Below are positions 49,248 to 60,213 of a stretch of DNA of 64,000 nucleotides, one piece after another. This stretch comes from Candidatus Tisiphia endosymbiont of Nedyus quadrimaculatus. GTDB lineage: Bacteria > Pseudomonadota > Alphaproteobacteria > Rickettsiales > Rickettsiaceae. The notes below the pieces were generated by a model that did no database searches, was not told the DNA's origin, and was given only the letters and a program-made list of their open reading frames with translations. The stretch lies in assembly GCF_964059235.1 (NCBI RefSeq), contig NZ_OZ060452.1, forward strand, positions 1,178,001 to 1,242,000, written 5' to 3'. Position 1 is the stretch's first letter, and every line of letters begins with the position of its first letter. Made by a program: the position numbers and the translations under genes.

Positions 49248-50006
49248 TTATTCTTTTAAAGAGTTGTCAATAAGTAGGTAACAATGTTTATACCAATGAC
49301 TGTCTAGATAGTTGTGACCAAGTACTGCAGCATATTTCTTTGCTTCAACGTTAAGTCCCAGCATTAAATAACTTTCCACTAAACGATAAAGTGCTTCTGG
49401 TATATGTGATGTAGTTTGGTAATTATCCACAATAAGCTGGAATCTATTGATAGCAGCTATCGGGTTATTTCTACTGAGATAATAACGACCTACGTCCATT
49501 TCCTTACCGGCTAAATGATCATTTACTAAATCAATTTTTAAAGATGCATCAATTGAATATTTTGTTTTAGGAAAAAGTTTTATAACATCTTCAAAACTTT
49601 CTTTAGCTAAAAAGGTTCTTGATTGATCAAGCTGTACATTTGAGATTTGCATATAATACGATAATGCCTTTAGGTAATACGCATATGCAATATCTTCATG
49701 CATTGGATGAAGCTTAATAAAAGTATCAAGTACATCTACTGCTTCCTCATACTGACATGATAAAAATAAAGAATAGGCCTGCATTAACTCAGCTTGAGGA
49801 GTCATTTTATTACCAGGATCTTGATAAAAAATTCTAGAAAATTCTTCGGCAGCTTTCAAATATTTTTGTTTTTCCAATAAAACAAGACCATCATTGTATA
49901 ATTCAGGAGCTGGAACAATTAAATCTTCATCTATCTTCTTAGTTTTACAGCTAGATAAAGCTAAGCAGGTAGTGATTATATAAAATAATAATTTTGCTAA
50001 TTTCAT
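49248..50006 (-). CDS. bamD: Outer-membrane assembly lipoprotein BamD, copy 1
   Basis: 252 residues. The lipoprotein signal ends in the lipobox LALSSC (Cys20). The remainder is a set of TPR-like helical repeats (LLEKQKYLKAAEEFSRIF, AYSLFLSCQYEEAVDVLDTF, AYYLKALSYYMQI), the usual BamD fold. It works with BamA to insert beta-barrel proteins. It is almost identical to the copy at 51727-52506 except for the last ~25 residues. The first ~80 bases upstream are also duplicated. Confidence 0.92.
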   Translation of the reverse strand: MKLAKLLFYIITTCLALSSCKTKKIDEDLIVPAPELYNDGLVLLEKQKYLKAAEEFSRIFYQDPGNKMTPQAELMQAYSLFLSCQYEEAVDVLDTFIKLHPMHEDIAYAYYLKALSYYMQISNVQLDQSRTFLAKESFEDVIKLFPKTKYSIDASLKIDLVNDHLAGKEMDVGRYYLSRNNPIAAINRFQLIVDNYQTTSHIPEALYRLVESYLMLGLNVEAKKYAAVLGHNYLDSHWYKHCYLLIDNSLKE

Positions 50007-50090
50007 ATAGAGCTTACAAGTTTTTTAAACTTAATTTATACACGAAACATTAAGGATTAGACAAGATTATTTTAAAAATTATTATTTAAG

Positions 50091-50338
50091 TAACCTGAAT
50101 TCGATGTAACTTGTTACATCGAACTTTCGTGTTATATATAGAAACAATCAGGTTTGAAGAGGCTGCCCACCTGATTGTTAAAATATAACACTCCATTCAA
50201 TATGTGATTTTAATAATTAAAATCACATATTGAATGATGAAAAAAGTTAAAATGCACTCGCATCAGCCGCTTCAAGAGTGCATTTTTCCTTATAACAAAG
50301 CCATAAGAATTATTAATTCTTATATCGAACTGAGGTTA
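50091..50338. repeat. CCTGAATTCGATGTAAC repeat enclosing three hairpins
   Basis: Outer arms (TAACCTGAATTCGATGTAAC and TTATATCGAACTGAGGTTA) flank three consecutive hairpins: 50129-50191; 50195-50235 (19-bp perfect arms, 3-base loop); and 50249-50286 (11-bp arms, AAAATGCACTC/GAGTGCATTTT). No coding capacity is seen. The third hairpin ends in a T-run and could terminate transcription. This accounts for most of the 50007-50424 gap. Confidence 0.7.
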
Positions 50339-50424
50339 AGTAGTATATTCGAATTCTTTAAATATACTCAAATGATCCTTTATATCTCTTGCAGAAGTAG
50401 AATTCTGCAAGAAGTCTAATAAAT

Positions 50425-51492
50425 TTAATCCTCTAAATTAGCAAGGTTAATTCCATAACCATTTTTACACCAATTTTGCACTTCTTTAAATTTTTTTGAA
50501 AAATCTTCATCTAATTGAGATAATTTTTTATATTTGTTGTTATCAAGAATTAAAGGATCAATACCTCTGAATTTTGGTTTTATATTTATTTGCCCTTTAC
50601 CATATTTAGCTAGTCTAAAAGATTTTGCATCTTTTTTGCATTTATTTAATAAATTTTTTATAATTTTATCATTACTATTTTCTATTTTTTGCATTACATT
50701 TTGATCTACGCTAAAATGTAACTCATCTTTAGAAACTAGTTTTATTTCTATAGCACGCTTTAAAATTTTATGAAAATAATCATAAATTACAGCATTAAAT
50801 GGTGTTCCCCATAATTCTTTAATTAAATATAGAGGAATCATTGCAAATTTCTTGGCAATATCTTTATTACTAAAAAACCAGATTCCATTGCTAAATTTCA
50901 GATCATCTACTATTTCCTTTGCTTCTAATTTAGATATTTTGTTAAGTATTACTGCTGTATGAATATTGTATTGTATTCTATCAGCACAAAGCTCAGGTAA
51001 TGGTCTTTCAAGAGCCGTATATTTTGGATCATCTGGATCAAGATCTTTTATTGCAATATTGTATCTACTTATAATTTCATCTATTTTCATAGAACGTAAA
51101 AACCATAAATGAATAGTATCTTGATAAGATTTTTCTTGCTCCTGATTATAAAATAAATGATCTCCTAAATGAGAAAAAACAGTGTGGGAAGTATCATGCA
51201 ATAGACCAGCTATCTGTTCAATTTTGGATACTTGTGCTTTTTGAAGTAATACAAATACCCCTATACTATGATCATATCTACTAAAATATGGAAGTAGCCC
51301 TATATAAGGTGCGGGTCCAGATTGATCAATTAATTTTAATCTTTGCATTGCTTTGCTATCAATTATTTCCTCTATAAGTGGATCGTCAACTACTACAGTA
51401 TCCTGCCATATAGTATATAATTCTTTCTTAGCATAAGCAGAAAAACAAAAGAAAATATAGAAAAAAAATAAAAAGTAAGCTTTTTGCTTCAT
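50425..51492 (-). CDS. Secreted HD-domain phosphohydrolase
   Basis: 355 residues. A strong signal peptide (residues 1-21, ending FSAYAKK) is followed by an HD-superfamily core similar to dNTP triphosphohydrolases: AMQRLKLIDQSG, then RYDHSIGV with the first His, GLLHDTSHTVFSH with the HD pair, and a later Asp (ELCADRIQY). This H...HD...D order is what the metal site needs. Export is unusual for this family. It sits between two bamD copies on the same strand. Role unknown: scavenging, or action in the host. Confidence 0.8.
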   Translation of the reverse strand: MKQKAYFLFFFYIFFCFSAYAKKELYTIWQDTVVVDDPLIEEIIDSKAMQRLKLIDQSGPAPYIGLLPYFSRYDHSIGVFVLLQKAQVSKIEQIAGLLHDTSHTVFSHLGDHLFYNQEQEKSYQDTIHLWFLRSMKIDEIISRYNIAIKDLDPDDPKYTALERPLPELCADRIQYNIHTAVILNKISKLEAKEIVDDLKFSNGIWFFSNKDIAKKFAMIPLYLIKELWGTPFNAVIYDYFHKILKRAIEIKLVSKDELHFSVDQNVMQKIENSNDKIIKNLLNKCKKDAKSFRLAKYGKGQINIKPKFRGIDPLILDNNKYKKLSQLDEDFSKKFKEVQNWCKNGYGINLANLED

Positions 51493-51726
51493 AAAAATAC
51501 CTAGATTGTTAAATAATGAATGATAAAGGCTTTATTCTATATCATGAAACTGTTGCAACAGTCCTATAAGATATATAGAGCCTAAATAAGGTACTTATGC
51601 TAGAGAATTTGTAGAAGAGGCAAGAAAAGCAAGAAACCGTAAGTTGTATGAAAGTCTGCATTACGGATTTGAGCCTAGGAGCGACGTAAAATTTACCAGC
51701 AAAAGTAGAATTGTGAAAAAATTCTA

Positions 51727-52506
51727 TTATTGAGATGGCGTTTTATTTGGTCCCTTTGGAAAGTTGTTAATAAACGGTTGACAATATTTATACCAGTTAC
51801 TGTTTGGGTAGTTGTGACCAAGTACTGCAGCATATTTCTTTGCTTCAATATTAAGTCCCAGCATTAAATAACTTTCCACTAAACGATAAAGTGCTTCTGG
51901 TATATGTGATGTAGTTTGGTAATTATCCACAATAAGCTGGAATCTATTAATAGCAGCTATCGGGTTATTTCTACTGAGATAATAACGACCTACGTCCATT
52001 TCCTTACCGGCTAAATGATCATTTACTAAATCAATTTTTAAAGATGCATCAATTGAATATTTTGTTTTAGGGAACAGTTTTATAACATCTTCAAAACTTT
52101 CTTTAGCTAAAAAAGTCCTTGATTGATCAAGTTGTACATTTGAGATTTGCATATAATACGATAATGCCTTTAGGTAATACGCATATGCAATATCTTCATG
52201 CATTGGATGAAGCTTAATAAAAGTATCAAGTACATCTACCGCTTCCTCATACTGACATGCTAAAAATAAAGAATAGGCTTGCATTAACTCAGCTTGAGGA
52301 GTCATTTTATTACCAGGATCTTGATAAAAAATTCTAGAAAATTCTTCGGCAGCTTTCAAATATTTTTGTTTTTCCAGTAAAACAAGACCATCATTATATA
52401 ATTCAGGAGCTGGAACAATTAAATCTTCATCTATCTTCTTAGTTTTACAGCTAGATAAAGCTAAGCAGGTAGTGATTGTACAAAATAATAATTTTGCTAA
52501 TTTCAT
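51727..52506 (-). CDS. bamD: Outer-membrane assembly lipoprotein BamD, copy 2
   Basis: 259 residues with the same lipobox (LALSSC) and TPR-like repeats as the copy at 49248-50006. Only scattered substitutions separate them up to about residue 230; then the tails diverge (YPNSNWYKYCQPFINN here, YLDSHWYKHCYLLIDN there). Both frames are intact. Which is ancestral cannot be told from the window. Confidence 0.92.
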   Translation of the reverse strand: MKLAKLLFCTITTCLALSSCKTKKIDEDLIVPAPELYNDGLVLLEKQKYLKAAEEFSRIFYQDPGNKMTPQAELMQAYSLFLACQYEEAVDVLDTFIKLHPMHEDIAYAYYLKALSYYMQISNVQLDQSRTFLAKESFEDVIKLFPKTKYSIDASLKIDLVNDHLAGKEMDVGRYYLSRNNPIAAINRFQLIVDNYQTTSHIPEALYRLVESYLMLGLNIEAKKYAAVLGHNYPNSNWYKYCQPFINNFPKGPNKTPSQ

Positions 52507-52618
52507 ATAGAGCTTACAAAATTTTTAAAACTTAATTTATACACGAAACATTAAGGATTATACAAGATTATTTTGAAAATTATTGTTTTTGGCCTTGTAA
52601 GTATCATTTCCAATTTTT

Positions 52619-52815
52619 CAAATCATTTGAGTATACTCTAGAATAGAAAATCAAGAATTGCGTCGTCATTATCCAAAATTCTAGCGGTACTCACAAATGT
52701 ACGCCTAGTCCCTCCCGCTACTATCATGATTTTAGGGGTCTAAAAAATAGCCAAGAAAACTATTTAGACTTTTCTAGCCCCCTGCTTTCGTAGGGGTGAC
52801 ATCGAAGGGGAATCA
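52619..52815. repeat. Mixed palindromic repeat cluster upstream of sodB
   Basis: It starts with a fragment of the AAATCATTTGAGTATA repeat, continues with an AAAATCAAGAATTGCG unit related to 4649-4758, and ends in a diverged GATGTCACCCC unit (about 52735-52813). The 52507-53031 gap holds these and no gene that I can support. Confidence 0.55.
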
Positions 52816-53031
52816 GGGGTAACATCAACCCTAACAGGGATTGTAAGATAAAACTATGATATAATTATGGTTATGATATACTAAGAAAGTAAGTGGCACT
52901 TGTCAGGGGTGACAAATAGTCAAGTTTTAGATGACTGCCGACTTAAACCGAACAGTAGTGTATTGAAGCGGGAATGACAACGAGAGTGCTTAATAAAAAA
53001 GTAAGTATTTTATACTAAAATTGAGAAAATT

Positions 53032-53658
53032 ATGATATATTGCAAACAATCTAACCAAATATCTTATCCTTTTGTCTTGCCGGAATTGCCTTATGGTAAA
53101 AGTGATTTTGTTCCGCATTTTTCCTCTGAAACTTTTGACTACCACTATGGGAAACACCACCAAACATATGTAACTAACCTGAATAATTTTCTACAAGATA
53201 ATCAGGAGTTGCAGAAAAAAAGTTTGGAAGAATTAATAATTTCTACAAGCATAAAACCAACTGAAGCAGCCATATTTAATAATGCAGCACAAATATGGAA
53301 TCATACTTTCTTTTGGCATTCTATTAAGCCTTCAGGTGGAGGAAGCCCTACTGGTAAGATATTGGAACAGATAAATAAAGATTTTGGCAGTTATGAGAAT
53401 TTTGCTACTGAATTTAAGCAAGCGGCAGTAAGTCAATTTGGTAGCGGCTGGGTATGGTTAGTATCTAATAATGGGAAATTACAAATAGTAAAAACTAGTA
53501 ATGGTGAAACTCCTATTACTAAATCTATGAAACCTCTGCTTGCCTGTGATGTTTGGGAGCATGCATACTATATAGATTATCGCAATAAGCGCCCGGACTA
53601 TGTCTCAGTTTATATAGAACATATGATTAATTGGCAATTTGCTGAAAGTCATCTTTGA
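53032..53658 (+). CDS. sodB: Superoxide dismutase (Fe type)
   Basis: 208 residues. The metal ligands are recognisable: the His in [11 protein letters not shown], the His in WNHTFFWHS, and Asp and His in [12 protein letters not shown]. The N-terminal [30 protein letters not shown] is the Fe/Mn-SOD signature; Fe is preferred by similarity to other rickettsial enzymes, but metal choice is not settled by sequence alone. Cytoplasmic, no signal peptide. It removes superoxide. Confidence 0.95.
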   Translation: MIYCKQSNQISYPFVLPELPYGKSDFVPHFSSETFDYHYGKHHQTYVTNLNNFLQDNQELQKKSLEELIISTSIKPTEAAIFNNAAQIWNHTFFWHSIKPSGGGSPTGKILEQINKDFGSYENFATEFKQAAVSQFGSGWVWLVSNNGKLQIVKTSNGETPITKSMKPLLACDVWEHAYYIDYRNKRPDYVSVYIEHMINWQFAESHL

Positions 53659-53694
53659 GACTATGTGGGGTGAAGGACCGAGTAAAAACCCCTT

Positions 53695-53784
53695 CGATGT
53701 CACCCCTGCGAAGGCAGGGGTCTAAAAAAAGCCTGAAAGACTATTAAACATTATTATATCCCAGCTTTCGCTGGGATGACATCG
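53695..53784. repeat. GATGTCACCCC palindromic repeat
   Basis: 90 bp from CGATGTCACCCCTGCG to GGGATGACATCG, the family of 16468-16558. It follows the sodB stop by 36 bases. Confidence 0.7.
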
Positions 53785-53838
53785 TTTTAACATTAGTACT
53801 ACAACTGTAGTATTAGCGTAGTTAATAATGGGAAATGG

Positions 53839-53965
53839 TATACTCTTCTGCTTTGAAGAATTGTTTTTTGAAAATATCATGGATTCGCATGCTCACGTAC
53901 TATATGTACGCTATGCCTGCTCACCATTCATTTTCAAATCCAATTCTTCAAATCATTTGAGTATA
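53839..53965. repeat. Palindromic repeat, TATACTC...GAGTATA family
   Basis: 127 bp, a close relative of 33224-33336 in the same orientation. It is read through by a 65-codon frame that I reject as a gene. The two repeats together fill the 53659-54007 gap. Confidence 0.7.
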
Positions 53966-54007
53966 TCACATCGACTCTTATATGGATTTGTTCTTCAAAT
54001 CATTCGA

Positions 54008-54748
54008 CTATATAGCTTCGATTAATCCTTTAAATAAATTTAAATCATTAGGGTTTAAATATTCAGGATGCCATTCTACTCCTATAACAAATTTGTGATT
54101 TATTGACTCGATTGCTTCAATTATCCCGTCCGGTGCTGTTGCTACAACTCGGAGTCCCTTGCCTATTTCTCCTACTGCTTGATGGTGGCTCGAGTTAACC
54201 ATACAAGTTTGCTTATTTCCCGATAATTTTGCGAGAATAGTGTTTGGTTCTATCGTTATAGAATGCGATAATGTATTTTTGGGGGCAGGTTGCTCGTGGT
54301 TAATAGCCGTAGCTACTCCTGCTTGTGACTTTATGTAATCAGGTATATGCTGGATAAGGTTGCCACCGCATACTACATTTAACATCTGCATGCCACGACA
54401 TATTCCAAGGAATGGCATGTTCTTTTCTAGAGCTTTTTGGGTAAGTAGTAACTCAAAATTATCACGTTGGTCGTTGGTAGCTGTTCTATCACAAGTGAAT
54501 TCTTGACCATAAAATTTAGGGTGAATATCCTCATCACCGCCGGGAATAATTAGCCCATCGATAATTGACAGCATCACTTCAATTGTATCATATTGATAGG
54601 GTAGCATTAAGGGGATTCCTCCAACTTTTATCACACTATCTGCATAATTTTGCCTAATTGCATACCAAGGAAAAGTAGCATAGGCATATTTTTCAGAATT
54701 ATTAGCCAAATCTAGTGTTATTCCTATTACTGGTTTTTTTTGTATCAT
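54008..54748 (-). CDS. Class I glutamine amidotransferase-like gamma-glutamyl hydrolase
   Basis: 246 residues of the peptidase C26/PuuD type. The nucleophile Cys is in FLGICRGMQMLNV, and the His-Glu pair is in GVEWHPEYLN. GDEDIHPKFYG also matches the gamma-glutamyl-GABA hydrolase group. It may cleave gamma-glutamyl amides; the substrate is unknown in an intracellular bacterium. It is 7 bases downstream of the RDD gene on the same strand, so it is the likely last gene of the cox-linked transcript. Confidence 0.88.
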   Translation of the reverse strand: MIQKKPVIGITLDLANNSEKYAYATFPWYAIRQNYADSVIKVGGIPLMLPYQYDTIEVMLSIIDGLIIPGGDEDIHPKFYGQEFTCDRTATNDQRDNFELLLTQKALEKNMPFLGICRGMQMLNVVCGGNLIQHIPDYIKSQAGVATAINHEQPAPKNTLSHSITIEPNTILAKLSGNKQTCMVNSSHHQAVGEIGKGLRVVATAPDGIIEAIESINHKFVIGVEWHPEYLNPNDLNLFKGLIEAI

Positions 54749-54755
54749 ACTAACC

Positions 54756-55184
54756 TTATCTTTTTACCATCCGAGTACCACAAATCATGTCATGTAGAAA
54801 CTTTTTCTCATCAGTACATATCATGCAGAAAACACTTATAATCCCTAATATTACAGTACTACTTATTAGTGCTAATATAATAAATCTAATCAACGCTTTT
54901 AAAAAGCTTATTCGAGTACCATCCTCGTTTATGATCTTCATGCCCAATATATAACCGCCAAGAGTTGCTTGCATTGAAGATGACTGAAATATTGGATCAT
55001 ATAGTATTGTTAATGATAGTATTATTAATGTCGAAATGAAAGAATCGGATAGTGTATCGGCTAGTGTAGGATTACTTGCTAGTATCATAATTATACAAAT
55101 TAGAAGAAAAATAATTAAGAAAATTCGATCCAAAACTACAGCAATAGATCTCCGCCAAAAGCCACAATAGATATATCCATTCAT
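54756..55184 (-). CDS. RDD-family membrane protein
   Basis: 142 residues from ATG 55184, which has AAAGGAA upstream; a longer frame to 55268 lies within coxA and is not used. RRSIAVVLDR near residue 10-20 gives the RDD motif. Three hydrophobic segments follow (about 20-40, 50-68, 108-128), with ATLGGYILGMKIIN between. Function in general unknown; members may transport or exchange ions. The start lies 4 bases downstream of the coxA stop. Confidence 0.85.
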   Translation of the reverse strand: MNGYIYCGFWRRSIAVVLDRIFLIIFLLICIIMILASNPTLADTLSDSFISTLIILSLTILYDPIFQSSSMQATLGGYILGMKIINEDGTRISFLKALIRFIILALISSTVILGIISVFCMICTDEKKFLHDMICGTRMVKR

Positions 55185-55188
55185 AAAA

Positions 55189-57419
<2,231 letters not shown>

Positions 57420-57499
57420 ATGAGTCCTGCTTATTTAGTTAATAATTATTCCCGCTTCAGTGCGGAATCTATAGCTAACCCGTTAATATTCTAGATAGT

Positions 57500-57699
57500 C
57501 TCCTCGTCTATTAGCGAGGAAGACCGTAGGTCGACGAAGCAATCCAGGAAAATGACTAGAAATGGATTGCTTCGTCGCTACTAAAGTAGCTCCTCGCAAT
57601 GACGAGTTATAAGTACTTTCGCCTATTAGCGAGACCACGTGAGTGTAGTGGCAATCCACTTAGATTGCTTAGTCGACCTCATGGTTTCCTCGCAATAAC
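57500..57699. repeat. Two GTCATTGCGAGGA-type palindromic repeats
   Basis: Unit one, 57500-57605, runs CTCCTCGTCTATTAGCGAGG to CTCCTCGCAATGACGAG. Unit two, 57619-57699, runs TTCGCCTATTAGCGAGACC to TTTCCTCGCAATAAC and reaches into the coxB 3' end. The same sequence type at 22466-22735 hosts the MITE-like element. No gene in this gap. Confidence 0.65.
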
Positions 57700-58479
57700 T
57701 TTAGTCTTCATATTCATAGAAAATTTTGATTTTGCCATAATCAACCAGTTTTGAAATTCTTCCTTACTTACCACTTCAATGGCAATCGGCATAAAACCGT
57801 GATTAACACCGCAAAGTTCTGAACATTGACCATAATACACGCCTTTTTTGCTAATTTTAGTCCAAGTTTCATTGATTCTTCCAGGAACAGCATCCATCTT
57901 TATGCCCAGTGCTGGTACTGCAAAACTATGTATGACGTCTCCCGCCGTAATTAGAAATTTCACAGTAGTATTTTCTGGTATGATAATACGGTTATCGACA
58001 TCTAATAAGCGTTTTTGACCAAGTTTTAATTTTTCATCGGTAATTAAATAACTATCAAATTCGATATTATCGTGATCAGGATATATATAATGCCAATACC
58101 ACTGATAGCCCACGACTTTAACAGTCATATCTATTTCAGGAATTTTTTCTGCAAAACGTAAAATACGAAATGATGGTATGGCAATAATAACTAAAATTAT
58201 TATAGGGATTATCGTCCAAATAACTTCAATTAAGATATTATGAGAAAATTTTGCTGGAATAGGGTTGGCTTTGGCATTAAATCTAATGCAAACATAGACT
58301 AGTAGAATGGTAATAAAGACAACTATTCCTCCTGATATTAACAGTAGGAAATTGTGAAACCCGTGAAGCTCTTCCATAAGAGGGCTTGCTGGAGTTTGCA
58401 ACAACATTTGCCACGCCTGAGGTTCTGAGGCTAAGCAATCGTGAGCAAATAACAGATATAAAATTATAAATTTTTTCAT
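57679..58479 (-). CDS. coxB: Cytochrome c oxidase subunit II
   Basis: 266 residues. A signal peptide (1-17) is followed by two membrane helices (about 45-68 and 85-108) and the CuA domain: VVGYQWYWHYIYP, then HSFAVPALGIKMDAVPGR and GQCSELCGVNHGFMPI with the two Cys, His and Met ligands. It takes electrons from cytochrome c. The last residues (VIARKP) are read from the end of a GTCATTGCGAGGA-type repeat, so the C-terminus has been altered by a repeat. The PCu(A)C protein at 1469 may load its copper. Confidence 0.95.
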   Translation of the reverse strand: MKKFIILYLLFAHDCLASEPQAWQMLLQTPASPLMEELHGFHNFLLLISGGIVVFITILLVYVCIRFNAKANPIPAKFSHNILIEVIWTIIPIIILVIIAIPSFRILRFAEKIPEIDMTVKVVGYQWYWHYIYPDHDNIEFDSYLITDEKLKLGQKRLLDVDNRIIIPENTTVKFLITAGDVIHSFAVPALGIKMDAVPGRINETWTKISKKGVYYGQCSELCGVNHGFMPIAIEVVSKEEFQNWLIMAKSKFSMNMKTKVIARKP

Positions 58480-58655
58480 ATTTGGTATTAGTGGGTTCGT
58501 TCTATGTGCTATACTAGCTAATATAAAAGGATATGCAGTTTTATTAAAGTAAAAAATGACTCTAATGTTGGAAAAGCTTGAAGAATTTATTCTTGACTTT
58601 AAATTGCCTTCTGATACGATCCGGCTTTGATAGCTTTAGGTTTTATGGGAGCATT

Positions 58656-59408
58656 ATGGCCGGTCATTCGAAATTTAAAAACATTCAACACCGAAAAGGT
58701 GCACAAGATAAGAAAAGGGCGAAAGTTTTTACTAAGCTAATTAGAGAAATTATCACTGCTGTTAAAATGGGAACTGATGTAAGCAATAATCCACGCCTGC
58801 GGAGTAGCATAGCTGCAGCACGCAGTCAGAATTTGCCAAAGGATCGAATAGATAAGGCAATAAGTGCAGCAAGTGATTCGAATAATAACGAAAATTATAC
58901 AGAGATTAGATATGAAGGCTTTGCTCCGGGCGGTATTGCAATAATAGTAGAGGCTTTAACTGATAATAAAAATCGCACAGCTGCTGAAATTAGGTCGGCT
59001 TTTACTAAATTTGGTGGTAATTTAGGTGAGACTGGAAGTAGCAGTTATATGTTTGATCATCTTGGAGTAATACAATATCCAGTAGAATTAATATCGGCAG
59101 AATCTATATTGGAAAGTAGCCTAGAGGTTGGGGCAAAAGATGTGATTTCTGAAGAAGATGCGTATTTAATCTATACAGATATTGAGAATTTTGTACAAAC
59201 TCTTGAATTTTTGACTAATAAATATGGAACTCCTGAGGAATCCTACATCGGTTGGATTCCTCAGAATATCATGATTATAGAAGATAAAGATAAGGCAGAG
59301 AAGCTATTAAAATTAGTGGATCTTTTAGAAGAAAGCGATGACGTACAAAAAGTTTTTGGTAATTATGAATTATCTGATGCAATTTATGAAACTATGAAGG
59401 ACGTTTAA
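58656..59408 (+). CDS. YebC/PmpR-family regulator
   Basis: 250 residues from ATG 58656 ([15 protein letters not shown]), the invariant start of the family, with GGGAG upstream; an upstream ATG at 58578 adds 26 unrelated residues. [24 protein letters not shown] and [15 protein letters not shown] are hallmarks. YebC proteins act as transcription regulators or, as recently found, help ribosomes on proline stretches. The next gene starts 2 bases after its stop. Confidence 0.95.
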   Translation: MAGHSKFKNIQHRKGAQDKKRAKVFTKLIREIITAVKMGTDVSNNPRLRSSIAAARSQNLPKDRIDKAISAASDSNNNENYTEIRYEGFAPGGIAIIVEALTDNKNRTAAEIRSAFTKFGGNLGETGSSSYMFDHLGVIQYPVELISAESILESSLEVGAKDVISEEDAYLIYTDIENFVQTLEFLTNKYGTPEESYIGWIPQNIMIIEDKDKAEKLLKLVDLLEESDDVQKVFGNYELSDAIYETMKDV

Positions 59409-59409
59409 T

Positions 59410-60147
59410 ATGGACTGCCAAATTATTGTTCTAGCTGCTGGTAATGGTAGAAGAATGGAATCTTCGTTACCAAAAGTAATGCACGAAGTTGGTGGTAGAC
59501 CTATGCTTGATAGGGTGCTAACAAATGCCAAGAAAGTGACTAACGATGTTATCTTAGTTCACTCATTACAATTAGAAGAATATATTCCTTCTTATAAAGA
59601 GGGGTGTAAATTTGCATTGCAGCTAGAACGATTGGGTACTGCTCATGCGGTATATACTGCTTTAGACTTAGTTGATGACAATAAAATTGTAGCAGTGCTT
59701 TACGGAGATAATCCTTTAATCACCGCAAATATTATTAATGATTTACTAGACCACCTAGTTTCTACAAATTCAGCCATTACAACGTTATGCTTTAGACGTG
59801 ATAACCCCGGGCAATATGGACGAATAGTTACTGATAAACTAGGAAATTTTTTAAAAATTGTAGAATTTAAAGAAGCAACGAATGAAGAACAAGCTATAAC
59901 AATTTGTAATTCTGGTATTATGGCTTTTGAAGCTGGTATATTAAAAAAATATCTACATACTATTTTTTTAGGTGAGGTTGATAGATCAAAAGAGTTATAT
60001 TTGACCGCCCTTGTAAAAATAGCTAAGGATAGCGGAGAAAAAGTATCATATTTGCTATCTTCAGACCACGACATAGTGCTTGGAGTAAATACTAAACAGG
60101 AGCTAGAAGAAGCTAATAAAACTATTGCTAAGTTAACCATGACCTGA
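59410..60147 (+). CDS. GlmU-type uridylyltransferase domain protein, no acetyltransferase domain
   Basis: 245 residues, about half of bifunctional GlmU (~450). LAAGNGRRMESSLPKVMHEVGG is the nucleotide-binding start, GTAHAVYTAL and LYGDNPLI follow, and VEFKEATNEEQAI, CNSGIMAFE match the UTP/GlcNAc-1-P part. The left-handed beta-helix acetyltransferase domain is absent. It would make UDP-GlcNAc only if GlcNAc-1-P comes from elsewhere. Translationally close to the YebC gene. Confidence 0.88.
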   Translation: MDCQIIVLAAGNGRRMESSLPKVMHEVGGRPMLDRVLTNAKKVTNDVILVHSLQLEEYIPSYKEGCKFALQLERLGTAHAVYTALDLVDDNKIVAVLYGDNPLITANIINDLLDHLVSTNSAITTLCFRRDNPGQYGRIVTDKLGNFLKIVEFKEATNEEQAITICNSGIMAFEAGILKKYLHTIFLGEVDRSKELYLTALVKIAKDSGEKVSYLLSSDHDIVLGVNTKQELEEANKTIAKLTMT

Positions 60148-60198
60148 ATTTGATGTAAGATATTTTAATAGCAATGTTATATCGAACTCGGATTAATC
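60143..60198. repeat. CCTGAATTYGATGTAA palindrome
   Basis: Inverted arms (TGACCTGAATTTGATGTAA and TTATATCGAACTCGGATTA) overlap the stop codon of the uridylyltransferase gene. Same family as 50091-50338 without the inserted hairpins. Confidence 0.5.
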
Positions 60199-60213
60199 CT
60201 AAGAGTGTTAAAA

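Noticed and set aside
50234-50419. 61-codon frame between bamD and the HD gene
   Set aside because: It spans the hairpin cluster and repeat ends, so the openness is a by-product of repeats.
53828-54025. 65-codon plus-strand frame after sodB
   Set aside because: It reads almost entirely through a TATACTC...GAGTATA repeat; no ribosome site or family similarity.
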